A stretch of DNA of 35,691 nt, taken from an uncultured bacterium (GTDB lineage Bacteria; CSSED10-310; CALFER01). Under the pieces are notes generated by a model. That model was not told where the DNA came from. It searched no databases and saw only the letters and a program-made list of their open reading frames with translations. The stretch covers positions 1-35,691 of the forward strand of contig CALFER010000028.1 of the NCBI GenBank assembly GCA_937951895.1, written 5' to 3'. Made by a program: the position numbers and the translations under genes. Positions 1-8,714 of this stretch are shown piece by piece. How positions within the stretch are numbered: the first letter of the stretch is position 1; each line of letters opens with the position of its first letter.

Positions 1-2
1 CG

Positions 3-140
3 ACGATCGCGATCCTTCAGTTTACCTGGCCATCGGGCAATGTCGGTCATGCGTCAAACCTGTGGTTCTGGGGTGCCTGTTTGGATCCCGCGAACGGTAC
101 CCTGCTCACCCCCATCGCAGGAACCGGATTCGGGTATTGA
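3..140 (+). CDS. C-terminal end of a C-family beta-helix protein (cut by the window edge)
   Basis: The frame ending in TGA at 138-140 reads LQFTWPSGNVGHASNLWFWG and then a Cys-Asp-Pro stretch ending in GFGY. The same ending closes the three full C-family proteins in this window (genes ending at 2515, 10727 and 30174), so this is the last 45 codons of a family member on the plus strand. Its orientation is opposite to those three genes. Whether the gene upstream is complete or only a relic, like the one at 26281-26463, cannot be seen. The family is predicted to be secreted; the role of this C-terminal domain is unknown. Confidence 0.85.
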   Translation, partial: TIAILQFTWPSGNVGHASNLWFWGACLDPANGTLLTPIAGTGFGY

Positions 141-180
141 GGTCCCCTGCCCGTTCCTCCCTTTGTCGGTTAGTACGTAA

Positions 181-245
181 ATAGCGGCGGGCCTCCGTGC
201 CCGCCGGCAAAGAAACGGGTTTGTGCTCTGATACGGCCTCCGTGC
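181..245 (+). repeat. Palindromic dispersed repeat, copy 1
   Basis: About 65 bases that recur at 29897-29961 with a handful of substitutions. The first part folds as CGGCGGGC (185-192), loop CTCCGT, GCCCGCCG (199-206). In the second copy the stem is CGGCAGGC/GCCTGCCG, so one base pair has changed on both sides and pairing is kept. The element starts with ATAG and ends within GGCCTCCGTGC. It lies 40 bases after a C-family stop codon. There is no T run, so a terminator role is uncertain. Confidence 0.8.
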
Positions 246-281
246 CCGCCGGCACATACATAGCAGGTTCTAATACGCATT

Positions 282-385
282 GCCCGCCGGCAGGGACGCC
301 GGCAGCTGCTGCGCCCGCCGGCAGGGACGCCAGGAGGTTATAATTCGCACGGCCCGCCGGCAGGGACGCCGGCGGCTGCTGCGCC
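282..385 (+). repeat. Three direct copies of a 19-base GC-rich unit
   Basis: GCCCGCCGGCAGGGACGCC occurs without mismatch at 282-300, 313-331 and 352-370. The first and third copies are followed by GGC(A/G)GCTGCTGCGCC. The core resembles the reverse complement of the GCCTCCGTGCCCGCCGG motif found twice at 192-252, so the whole of 181-385 is a patch of related palindromic repeats. I see no gene in 141-464; this patch and the promoter at 412-440 account for most of it. Confidence 0.8.
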
Positions 386-411
386 CCACAGGGTTTCAAA
401 CGACCACCACT

Positions 412-440
412 TTGAGCGCTGTCCCGGAATGCTTTATACT
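412..440 (+). promoter_or_regulatory. Predicted sigma-70 promoter of the permease pair
   Basis: TTGAGC at 412-417, a 17-base spacer, then TATACT at 435-440. Transcription would begin near 447. A GGAGG ribosome binding site at 451-455 precedes ATG at 465. The promoter separates the permeases from the upstream repeat patch, so they do not depend on transcription from further left. Confidence 0.6.
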
Positions 441-464
441 CTTGCCAGCGGGAGGTTCTCGATC

Positions 465-1550
465 ATGTCGCGTTTCCGCATATCCATCACCCGCCGGTCT
501 GAACCGGGTCGCTGGTTTGCTGCAGGTACGGTCTGCGCCGCCATCGGGTTTGGATTTGTGCTTGCCGGATGCCTGTTTGCGCTCGGCGGTGTGAATCCCC
601 TCACCGCCATTGCCCGCATCATCATGGGTTCGTTCGGAAGCCTGTACGGTCTGAAGGAGACACTGACCAAATCGATACCGCTCATTTTATGTTCGAGCGG
701 GTTGATCCTGGCGTTCCGCGCCCGATTCTGGAATATCGGTGCGGAGGGTCAATTGCTTGCGGGTGCTGTCGGCGCGACCTTCATCGCGTTACGGAGCGAT
801 GGCATTCCGGGATCGCTCGTGATCCCCGCGATGTTCGTGGCCGGAGCGGTCTGCGGCGCGTTCTGGGCCTGGATTCCGGGAATTCTCAGGTTCAGACTCG
901 GGGTCAACGAGGTCATTTCCACGCTGATGTTGAATTACATCATCGCCGAATTCGTGCAGTATCTCGTATACGGTCCCTGGAAAGGCAGCCAGCAATTCGG
1001 GTTTCCCTACACGGATAACTTCCACGCGGACGCTGTGCTGACAACGTTTCCCGGATCCCGGATCCATCTCGTCACACTGGGCATCGCCCTGATCTGCGCC
1101 GCGCTGGTCTGGATGGTGATGCATCATACGACATTCGGATTTTCGGTCCGGGCGGCCGGAGAGAGTTCCGGAGCGGCCCGATATGCCGGCATCCATGCGG
1201 GACGGGTCACGGTTGCCGCGGTTGCGATCGGAGGCGCGATGGCGGGATTGGCGGGTGTCGGCGAGGTTGCCGGGATTCACCATCATCTTTCGTATCCCTG
1301 GTCCATATCATCGGGGTATGGATATACCGCGATTATCGCAGCATGGCTCGCACGTCTGAATCCCTTAACCGCGATTCTCTCCTCCATTTTTCTCAGCGGC
1401 ATTCTGGTCGGGGGTGATACGATCCAGACGGCCATGAATCTGCCGGCCGCGACGGTGAATGTGTTCAATGGAGCCATTCTGTTTTCGCTGATCGGGTCGG
1501 AATTCTTCATGTCGTACCGCATCAGGATTCAGCCGAAAGTGGTACCGTAA
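465..1550 (+). CDS. ABC transporter permease, BMP-type nucleoside/sugar family (NupP/YufP-like)
   Basis: A 361-residue integral membrane permease of the BPD_transp_2 family, one half of an inner-membrane channel that imports nucleosides or related solutes. The segment GVNEVISTLMLNYIIAEFVQ, beginning about 145 residues in, is typical of the first permease of these systems, and hydrophobic helices run along the whole protein. ATG 465 is chosen because GGAGG lies nine bases upstream; an earlier in-frame ATG at 429 lies inside the promoter. The stop codon overlaps the start of the next permease by one base, so the two are translationally coupled. The ATP-binding subunit and the BMP-family binding lipoprotein usually encoded next to such permeases are not in this window. 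The exact substrate cannot be read from sequence. Confidence 0.88.
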   Translation: MSRFRISITRRSEPGRWFAAGTVCAAIGFGFVLAGCLFALGGVNPLTAIARIIMGSFGSLYGLKETLTKSIPLILCSSGLILAFRARFWNIGAEGQLLAGAVGATFIALRSDGIPGSLVIPAMFVAGAVCGAFWAWIPGILRFRLGVNEVISTLMLNYIIAEFVQYLVYGPWKGSQQFGFPYTDNFHADAVLTTFPGSRIHLVTLGIALICAALVWMVMHHTTFGFSVRAAGESSGAARYAGIHAGRVTVAAVAIGGAMAGLAGVGEVAGIHHHLSYPWSISSGYGYTAIIAAWLARLNPLTAILSSIFLSGILVGGDTIQTAMNLPAATVNVFNGAILFSLIGSEFFMSYRIRIQPKVVP

Positions 1551-2476
1551 TGGATCACCTCATGATCGAATCGATCCTGACGCGTGCGGTGGCTGCGGCG
1601 ACACCGTTGTTGTTTGCAGCGACCGGTGAGATCGTCTCGGAGCGTTCAGGTGTCTTGAATCTCGGGGTCGAAGGCATGATGGCGGTCGGCGCGGTGACCG
1701 GGTTTGCCGTGGCAACTGCGACAGGGAATCTCGGGCTGGCGGTCGGCGCGGCCGCTCTGGCTGCGATGGCTGTCTCGGCGATACACGGTTTTATCTCCGT
1801 TGCATTACTGGGCAATCAGGTTGTCTCCGGCCTGGCGCTGACCATGTTCGGACTGGGTTTGAGCGGACTGATCGGCAAACCGTTCATCGGACGGTCCGCT
1901 CCGGTACGGTTCATGCCGGTCGATTCATCGATTCTGAGTGATCTGCCGATTCTGGGTTCGGTGATGTTCGAGCAGGATCCGCTGTGTTACCTCGCATTCG
2001 GCATGGCGCTGCTCACATGGGTTTTCATCTATCATACACGATGGGGGATTTCGCTGCGGGCTGCCGGCGAACATCCCCTCGCGTGCGAATCGATGGGACA
2101 TTCCGTGGTGCTGATCCGATGGCTGGCGACACTGTTCGGGGGTGCATGCGCCGGTTTGGCCGGCGCGTACCTGTCGCTGGCGTATTCCGCATCCTGGATC
2201 GAGGGAATGACGGCGGGGAGGGGATGGATCGTGATTGCGCTTACGATTTTCGCTGCGTGGAATCCGCTACGGGCAGCCTGGGGCGCGTGTCTCTTCGGAG
2301 GCGTTTATGTGTTGCAGTATGTGCTGCAGAACAAGGGGATTGCGCCGAACATCCTGATGATGCTGCCTTATGTCACCACGCTGCTCGTGTTGGTTCTCGG
2401 TGCGACGAAAAGGAACCGCCGCCGCTTCAATTCTCCAGTTGCTCTGGGTGAGGCGTTTCATCGGGAGATGCGGTGA
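1550..2476 (+). CDS. ABC transporter permease, second subunit (NupQ/YufQ-like)
   Basis: A 308-residue membrane permease, partner of the preceding gene; together they would form the heterodimeric channel of a nucleoside-type ABC importer. The segment SGVLNLGVEGMMAVGAVTGF near the N-terminus is the characteristic motif of the second permease of BMP-type systems, and hydrophobic helices alternate with short loops as expected. The ATG at 1550 shares its A with the stop of the upstream gene. Length is normal for the family. It converges on the C-family gene ending at 2515 with only 38 bases between, and no terminator hairpin was seen there. Confidence 0.88.
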   Translation: MDHLMIESILTRAVAAATPLLFAATGEIVSERSGVLNLGVEGMMAVGAVTGFAVATATGNLGLAVGAAALAAMAVSAIHGFISVALLGNQVVSGLALTMFGLGLSGLIGKPFIGRSAPVRFMPVDSSILSDLPILGSVMFEQDPLCYLAFGMALLTWVFIYHTRWGISLRAAGEHPLACESMGHSVVLIRWLATLFGGACAGLAGAYLSLAYSASWIEGMTAGRGWIVIALTIFAAWNPLRAAWGACLFGGVYVLQYVLQNKGIAPNILMMLPYVTTLLVLVLGATKRNRRRFNSPVALGEAFHREMR

Positions 2477-2514
2477 TTGAGTTTGAGGCGAATGATTTTC
2501 ACTCCTCACAGCGT

Positions 2515-5500
2515 TCAATACGCAAATCCCGCGCCGGACACATTACTGACGACATCGCCCGTTTGGGGGTCTATGCACCCTCCCCAGAACTGCAACCCCT
2601 CGGCATGACCGACATCCCCGTCAGGCCAGGTGAACTGCAGCACGACGATCGTCGATGAACCGTGATGCAGCATGCTGCTGATGCCCTGAATCTCGGGAGT
2701 CCATTCCGGCCAGAAATAGTAGCTTCCGTACACATCCAACACGATGATCTCGAAGACCGGACGGGGCGATCCTGCGTTCGTTGCGGTCCGGATCAGGCCG
2801 AACGGATCGCCGGGATCGAAGTGAATGGCATTGAGAGTCAGTTCATACGAGATCACACCTGGGGTGGGTGTGAGCGTGGAGGTTGCGGTTGGTGTCGGGG
2901 AGGTGATCGGGGTTGCAGAAGCCGGGAGTGTGTTCCAGGGTGACGGGATCGAAGTGGGCGGTGTGTGCGATGGTGTTGGGGTGGGTGTGAAACCGGGAGT
3001 GGGAGTGAACGATGGGTGTATCGGAGGCATCGTCGGAATGCCGGGAAGAGGGGTTAACGACAGCGGGCCGCCCCATGGACCGATATCACACCGCGAGCCA
3101 TCCGGATCGTGGTAGGCGGGATCCGGGTTTCCGGCATCAATTAGTGGCGAATCATACGCATATCCATTCGATATGCGACGCAGCTCGAAATCGGGAAAAA
3201 AATAGACGTCACCGACTTCAGCAACGTCGGAAGGTTCTTCACTGAAGAACAAGGTCGTCTCGTTGTTGTCCTCGCAGCGAAATATCCGGTCTGAATGGAG
3301 AATGGCCGGATTGACGGGTAATCCCTGGTAGGCACCCGGAATCCATGCTGCCGTGTTATCCTTCAGGTAGCCCGGACCGATCTCTGTGATGGTGCCTGAT
3401 CCGCGAATGCCGGGTTCCACATCGAGATTGGTCGGCAGCGGACAGCCCGGCAGGTCGCTGTAGGAAGCGCGCTGGCACAGATTCGAATCCATCATGTTAA
3501 AATAGGAAATGCCGTTCATTCCCCATGCGGCCGCATCCCAATAAGCGTCCATACTCACGAACATGGCCAGGCAGTGATCCATCGAGAATGCCCCGGACAT
3601 GAAGATGCTGTACATCCGCACCTGATCGAATCGACGGATCAGATAGACTCCGGCGTTGTTGTAAAACTGAACCGCTGAATTGACACCATAAAAACAGGGA
3701 TAGGGATACTCGGTTCGATCGCTGATCATGATGTTATGAGTGACCGCGAAGGGAGTCGGCTGATCCCGGACAGCCATCGATGTATTATGAAGTACATTCC
3801 CGGAAATGATACTTCTCGAATCCGGACGGGAACTGAACTCGTCGCCTTTGATGGTGTTGCGACTGAAATGGAAGTATCCATCGCATGTATCATGCATTGA
3901 TTCGAATTCGTTATTCAGGATAATAATCGGATCGGAAGTTTCCCCTGTATTGAACCAAAAATACCCATACCCGATATGATTGTTTGAAATGAGGCCGGAT
4001 TCAGCAAACAACGAGTAAATCTCGTTGTTTGTGATTCTGCTTGTGACAGATCGTCCGGTATCGAAAAGATCACCCTGAAGCGTATTCCCATCGAAGATCA
4101 TGTTGCTGCCAAAATACGATGTGGAACAAAAATGATACCCCATTGAGGTTGGGACTTGACGCTCCTGACGGGTATTGCGAACTTCCCCGGTGCAATTTCG
4201 TGCCTCGAATAGTCGGAAATCCTCCAAACTGACGGACCGAAGCGTCAGATTATATAAAGATGTATGCGAGCCACTGACGATCAGCCCCACGGGTTGATTA
4301 TCATTATCCAGAATCGTCGTATCAGGACTCTCGCCACAAAGCGATTCGTAGTCGTTTAAATACACCGGATAGATTTCACCGTTGAATGAAGGGGAGTACA
4401 CACCTTGAGATGCCTGGATTGTAATGGGATGCCACCGACTTCCATTTGCTTTCCGTGCAGAAACGCCGATCGTTTTCAGCGGCTGCTCCGGAGATCCGTC
4501 ACCTGTCTGATCGTTTCCGTTCACTGCATCCACTGACATCGTATCAGAATGCAGGTTCAATGGAACACTGATCGTGCCGGATGAACCCGTGGAAGTCCAG
4601 TCCATCCGAATCATTGCCGGAATGCACCAACCGGTACGAATCGGGACACTCCAAGATGTGGCATTGCCAATTTGCCAGGAGGATTCTCCGGTCATCAGAT
4701 CGGGATAAAACATCAAGGGTTCCGCAACGAGCTGCAAATCGGAATTCATCAGGGAAAGCTGTGCGGTCAGATCCGTTGCATCTTCACCACCATTGGCCAG
4801 TTTGAGCGCGATGAATCCGCTCTCATTCAGTTCGGGGATTCCATTGTGATTGCCTGCTGATTCCGAGATATCGACGTCTTCGATGTAGAGCTGAGGGGTG
4901 AAGGTGTATTCATGACATCCCATGTCGATCCGGGAACCTCCTCCGGGGGGAACGGGATCTGAGGGGTTACCGGAATCGATGCAGGGGGATCCCTGTCTGA
5001 GACGGAAATCACGATTGGCTGCATCCAGAAACATTGGATTGTCATAGATATTGCCTTCACCGGTTTGCAAATTGTCCATGCGGCAATATGAAAATGTGAC
5101 ATCCGCGCCTGATTCGATGCGAAACTCATCTAAACATTCAAAAAATACACAATTTTGGAAATGAACTGAACAATCAAATAAAATATCAATGCCCTGTTTA
5201 CAAGCAAAGAACGAGCAATTCCTGATAAATCCGGAGCTTTCATTTGCAATACTGAGTCCTATTCCGTCTGCAATGAGAATACAGTTATTTATCAAAATGT
5301 TGTCTGAATGATAATTAATCTTTATATAGCGTGCTACAAGATTGTAAACTGATGTGTAATGTGCAGAATATGAATTAATAAGTCCGATCCTCAATAGATC
5401 AAGCGATGTTTCAATACCCCGTCCAGAGATTGTTAAGTAACTTTTCAAGTATATCAGATACTCGTCCCCGCTTCCCGCAGGTCCATAATGACCCGGAGCA

Positions 5501-5832
5501 AGATAGAGAGTATGCGGGTTCTCTTCGGTGCCAGTAACCGAATCAATCGCGAACTGAAGTTTTTTCCATGGATTTGTTTCGGTTCCATCTCCGGTCGTGT
5601 CGTTTCCGTTCACTGCATCCACATAATAGTCTGATGCATCGGCAGGAGTGATGAACAAACCGATGAGGACAAACAGAAGGAGAGCCCTCCCCCGAACCCC
5701 CTCCCATCGCACCTTACGCGCAAAATCCCCCTCCCGTCCCCCTTTTACAAAGGGGGAACCCACGAAAATCAATAACTTACACTCCCCCCTTTGCAAAAGG
5801 GGGGTCAGGGGGGATTTCAAACCTTCCTGCAT
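2515..5832 (-). CDS. C1: large secreted beta-helix protein with Thr-Pro linker
   Basis: 1105 residues, predicted to be exported. Order: an N-terminal extension partly derived from a palindromic repeat (about residues 4-37), a hydrophobic signal core (50-61) with likely cleavage after ADA at 66, a first DUF1565-like unit starting DYYVDAVNGND, right-handed beta-helix coils, an Ig/CARDB-like middle section, a second VDAVNGND unit with more coils, a Thr-Pro-rich linker (about 925-992) and a 113-residue C-terminal domain containing YFWPEWT and QFTWPDGDVGHA. Start ATG 5832 has AGGAGGT 10 bases upstream, as in paralogues C2 and C3. A GTG at codon 41 is a possible shorter start. No catalytic residues were recognised. 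It is divergent from A1 and convergent with the permeases. Probably a surface or extracellular protein; ligand unknown. Confidence 0.85.
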   Translation of the reverse strand: MQEGLKSPLTPLLQRGECKLLIFVGSPFVKGGREGDFARKVRWEGVRGRALLLFVLIGLFITPADASDYYVDAVNGNDTTGDGTETNPWKKLQFAIDSVTGTEENPHTLYLAPGHYGPAGSGDEYLIYLKSYLTISGRGIETSLDLLRIGLINSYSAHYTSVYNLVARYIKINYHSDNILINNCILIADGIGLSIANESSGFIRNCSFFACKQGIDILFDCSVHFQNCVFFECLDEFRIESGADVTFSYCRMDNLQTGEGNIYDNPMFLDAANRDFRLRQGSPCIDSGNPSDPVPPGGGSRIDMGCHEYTFTPQLYIEDVDISESAGNHNGIPELNESGFIALKLANGGEDATDLTAQLSLMNSDLQLVAEPLMFYPDLMTGESSWQIGNATSWSVPIRTGWCIPAMIRMDWTSTGSSGTISVPLNLHSDTMSVDAVNGNDQTGDGSPEQPLKTIGVSARKANGSRWHPITIQASQGVYSPSFNGEIYPVYLNDYESLCGESPDTTILDNDNQPVGLIVSGSHTSLYNLTLRSVSLEDFRLFEARNCTGEVRNTRQERQVPTSMGYHFCSTSYFGSNMIFDGNTLQGDLFDTGRSVTSRITNNEIYSLFAESGLISNNHIGYGYFWFNTGETSDPIIILNNEFESMHDTCDGYFHFSRNTIKGDEFSSRPDSRSIISGNVLHNTSMAVRDQPTPFAVTHNIMISDRTEYPYPCFYGVNSAVQFYNNAGVYLIRRFDQVRMYSIFMSGAFSMDHCLAMFVSMDAYWDAAAWGMNGISYFNMMDSNLCQRASYSDLPGCPLPTNLDVEPGIRGSGTITEIGPGYLKDNTAAWIPGAYQGLPVNPAILHSDRIFRCEDNNETTLFFSEEPSDVAEVGDVYFFPDFELRRISNGYAYDSPLIDAGNPDPAYHDPDGSRCDIGPWGGPLSLTPLPGIPTMPPIHPSFTPTPGFTPTPTPSHTPPTSIPSPWNTLPASATPITSPTPTATSTLTPTPGVISYELTLNAIHFDPGDPFGLIRTATNAGSPRPVFEIIVLDVYGSYYFWPEWTPEIQGISSMLHHGSSTIVVLQFTWPDGDVGHAEGLQFWGGCIDPQTGDVVSNVSGAGFAY
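5723..5817. repeat. Inverted pair of C-rich palindromic repeats inside the C1 reading frame
   Basis: Two arms face each other. The left begins AAATCCCCCTCCC (5723 on) and the right ends GGTCAGGGGGGATTT (5817). Each arm contains CCCCC(C)TTT…AAAGGGGG, and ATCAATAACTTA lies between them. Read on the minus strand it encodes the peptide LKSPLTPLLQRG, the signature of a repeat family common in many bacterial genomes. It interrupts the signal-peptide n-region of C1 without closing the frame. A single arm with the same internal spacer sequence occurs in C3 at 33254-33302; C2 has none. Confidence 0.85.
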
Positions 5833-5854
5833 GCTGTCTCAACCTCCTGCCTCG

Positions 5855-5883
5855 ATCTTACCTCAGGCCCCGCGGCAAGGCAA
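5855..5883 (-). promoter_or_regulatory. Predicted C1 promoter (divergent side)
   Basis: On the minus strand, TTGCCT (5883-5878), 17 bases, then TAAGAT (5860-5855). The same positions in the other two cassettes give TTGCCA-17-TAAACT and TTGCAT-17-TAAACT. The conserved spacing across three copies is the main support. The T tract of the opposite promoter lies upstream as an A tract and could act as an UP element. Confidence 0.5.
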
Positions 5884-5902
5884 ATCATTTGCTTCTGATA
5901 TA

Positions 5903-5931
5903 TTGACTTTTTTTTTTTTTCAGCGCATAAT
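5903..5931 (+). promoter_or_regulatory. Predicted A1 promoter with T13 spacer
   Basis: TTGACT (5903-5908), a 17-base spacer made mostly of T, then CATAAT (5926-5931). The T run covers 5908-5920, 13 residues. The copy at 14013-14041 is identical in these elements. In the third cassette the run is only 6 T and the spacer falls to 11. A homopolymer that sets promoter spacing is a known route to phase variation in other bacteria; here it is inferred only. Confidence 0.6.
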
Positions 5932-5944
5932 CAAGTATCTCAAC

Positions 5945-5972
5945 GTCGCTTTCGCAGGAAAGAGCGGCTTTT
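5945..5972 (+). promoter_or_regulatory. Conserved leader hairpin before A1
   Basis: GTCGCT (5945-5950) pairs with AGCGGC (5963-5968) and is followed by TTTT. It lies between the predicted transcription start near 5938 and the AAGGAGG ribosome binding site (5975-5981). The stem is kept in the other two A leaders although loops differ. It could be an attenuator, an mRNA stabiliser or a translation control element. Confidence 0.45.
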
Positions 5973-5988
5973 ACAAGGAGGTTCGTTC

Positions 5989-8703
5989 ATGATATTCAAG
6001 ATACTCATGAGTTGCCTTGGATGTCTCGTCTTCATTTCTCCGGTCTTCTCGGAAGAGGAGTACCAGTGGAATTCCAAACCGTACGCGCAAAAACGACCGG
6101 GGCCTCGAACCGGGTTTGGATGTACTCACGATTACGACCCGTTCGACACGATGCACCAGGTCAATGATTTGATTGTAATCGGAGGGCAGGGCCCCAACGC
6201 CACGCCAATGGATACAAATGGCTCATTCTGGATTCAAAAACTCCACCGCGATTCCGCTCACTGGGATCAAATCAGCCCGCTCTCGACATGCAGCCTTCCG
6301 CCTCCTCGCAGAGATCTCGCCTGTGTGGTCTATCCGCTCTTGCACAATGAACTGGGATCATCAAGCAACATGGTCAAACGGTTTCGCAATCTGGTTACAT
6401 TCGGAGGGATGACCGCATCGGGTCCAGTGAATTCCATGTGGGTGTGCGCTCAGATATACACCAATTACGATATTTTGGGAATGGAGCAGTTCTGGACCTG
6501 GATCGAAGCGGACCAGAGCGGGGCAAAAATCGACGCCCGGTCGGGACATCGAATGCTGTTTATTCCACCGAGTCCCGGCAACGATAAATCCTGCGTTTTC
6601 CTGATGGGTGGTCTCGACGAGAACGGAGACCCTCTGATGGATGCATACCTCGGAGAGTTGTCCTGTTCAATCACCCCCGGCAGTGCAAGCAATCCATGGG
6701 ATATGACGGTATCCATTACGTGCGACTGGAGGGATCTCGATCTGGCATCGAGCGGGTTGGACGATATCGGTCTGACGGGCCAATCGGTCGTCTACGACCC
6801 GTTTTATGGATCGGGTGGCCAGCCACGGATCCTGATCTATGGTGGATACGATCAGGATGGTGAGGTAACGGACGCGATCGGTGAACTCAATTTAGGGGAT
6901 CTGGAATGGTCGGCGATTACTCCGTTCGGTGCCGGGCCTGAGGCCCGAGCGGACCATGCGTGCGCAATGGATGTCCGGGAGCATCGAATGATCATTCATG
7001 GAGGCAGGAATGCCGATGAGGATGTGCTGAATGACGTAGCCTGCTTCGATCTGACCAATTATGCATGGGTAATCGATCTTGTTGGAGGACGCCCCTATCG
7101 CTACGGTCATGGTGGTGCCTACTACTGGTTCACGTTGTTTGGCGGGATTTCGGAAACCGGTGAATATATGGATGACACCTGGGAGTACAAACCCCTGATT
7201 TCGGGCAAGACATAGGACATCGAACCGGACGAGGACTACGGTCTGGACGATCCCGCCAACGTGATCAATACAACGCGAATAAAAGGTGGCGACGTCGTTC
7301 GGATTCATGCCGGAGAAACAGGACACTTCTATGATACACAGTGTGTGATACCCTACTTCATCGGCCACTTTACGATCGAAGGTGTTCTGCATGACGGTTT
7401 GAAACCGGTTCTGGGGCGATCCTTTACGGGTATGAGCAACATCGTCGATTTCCTAGAGTTCGAGGACGCGGGTGAATCGCTTGAAGATTCGATCACAATG
7501 TTTTTCTTTGCCAATGACAACAGCTTCGTGATCCGGGACGGGTGCGGAATCACAATCAGGAATCTCAAGATCTGCCATTTCGACGAAGTGCTTGACGACG
7601 AGATTCCCGAATCGGTTCTGGATCGGTATGCCGCGATTGAAAGCTCGAATGATCTGCTGATTGCGGATCCCGGAATTGTCATGCACGGCCCGACTCGGGT
7701 TGAAGCCTGTGAATTCGAGAGCAACATTGTGGGCGCTACGATGATCTGTGTCTCATCGATCGCCGACGCCCAGGAAGCTCACATTACCGGCAGTCGGTTC
7801 TATCATGACTTTGTGGGAGCGGTTGTACTGGAAACCTCCCATGAATTTGCCTATAACACCCTCGAAGATTGTTACTTGACGGGAGTGATGATGGAGAAAG
7901 GCGCTCATGGTCGCATTCATGACAATCTCTTTCTGGAAAACGGCTGTCTGGAAGACGCGATTCCGGAATGGCGGAGCGGGTTGCTGAGTCATTTCGATAT
8001 TGTATCGAATGTGCCGCATACTCAGACACCGCTGATTTACAGCAATACATTCGTGGACAACTATCACGCTCTGTCCATCACGGAATCCGTTCCGAGCATG
8101 CAGTTTCTGAACATGCCCATCCTGCTGAACAATATCGTGTATTACTCCGGGGAAGAGTCCGAATCGGCCGTATATCTGACTGATGTGGACCGGAGTCAGA
8201 TCCGGTCTCAGAATGGTTTGTATTATTGCGACGAGAACTGGATGTCTGAATCCGATCGCTACCTGATATCCTGTGATGACATGCCGGATACGAATCCGCT
8301 GTTTTATCAAACGACAGAGAACAAATTCCGATTAACCGAATGGTCGCCCTGTTTGAACAGCGGACTGCATCCACTTGTGCCCGGAATCACCTCCGAAGGA
8401 TTCTATTCCGACTATCACATACTCGATGCGGGATATCATTTCTCGAATGTGTCCAGCGAAATGGGACCCGTGGAAAACCTGACAGGATACGGCCGGGATA
8501 TCACTTGGACGAAGCCGCCGGAGGAACCTGAAGGATACCTTGTGATCTGGGAGGACGGATCCGGAAGTATGTATGGCAGTGCTTACCCGCAAACGACTTC
8601 CTATGAGATCGACGCGGAACTCGAAGGTCTCGGTTTTTGGTTTGGTGTGTCGGCTTTTTCATCCAGCGGGCAGTTCGGTATGCCCGTGTTCATTCAGATG
8701 TGA
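5989..8703 (+). pseudogene. A1: Kelch propeller plus beta-helix protein with one in-frame amber codon
   Basis: An ATG at 5989 follows AAGGAGG. The product would have a signal peptide (residues 1-21, cleavage after VFS), a Kelch-type beta-propeller with six GG-containing strands such as VTFGGM, LIYGGYD and IIHGGRN, then a parallel beta-helix and a C-terminal fibronectin-like domain ending in VFIQM. A TAG at 7213-7215 (codon 409) falls between propeller and helix. In paralogue A3 the matching codon is TGG (Trp) within YKEWTIEPE, and here the frame continues after the stop with DIEPDEDYGL. Full length would be 904 codons. Either the gene is broken, or a truncated propeller is made, or there is readthrough. 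TAG is the normal stop of two other genes here (27632, 29900), so general reassignment is unlikely. B1 starts 11 bases after the end. Confidence 0.8.
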
Positions 8704-8714
8704 AAGGACGTAAC

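Noticed and set aside
282..385. Possible CRISPR array
   Set aside because: Only three direct copies are present, with unequal gaps of 12 and 20 bases and related sequence in the gaps. It fits a dispersed repeat patch better, and there are no cas genes.
7216..7260. General amber reassignment to explain A1
   Set aside because: TAG ends the CdsA-like gene at 27632 and the hydrolase gene at 29900 where family length is reached, and no other in-frame TAG interrupts an apparent gene.
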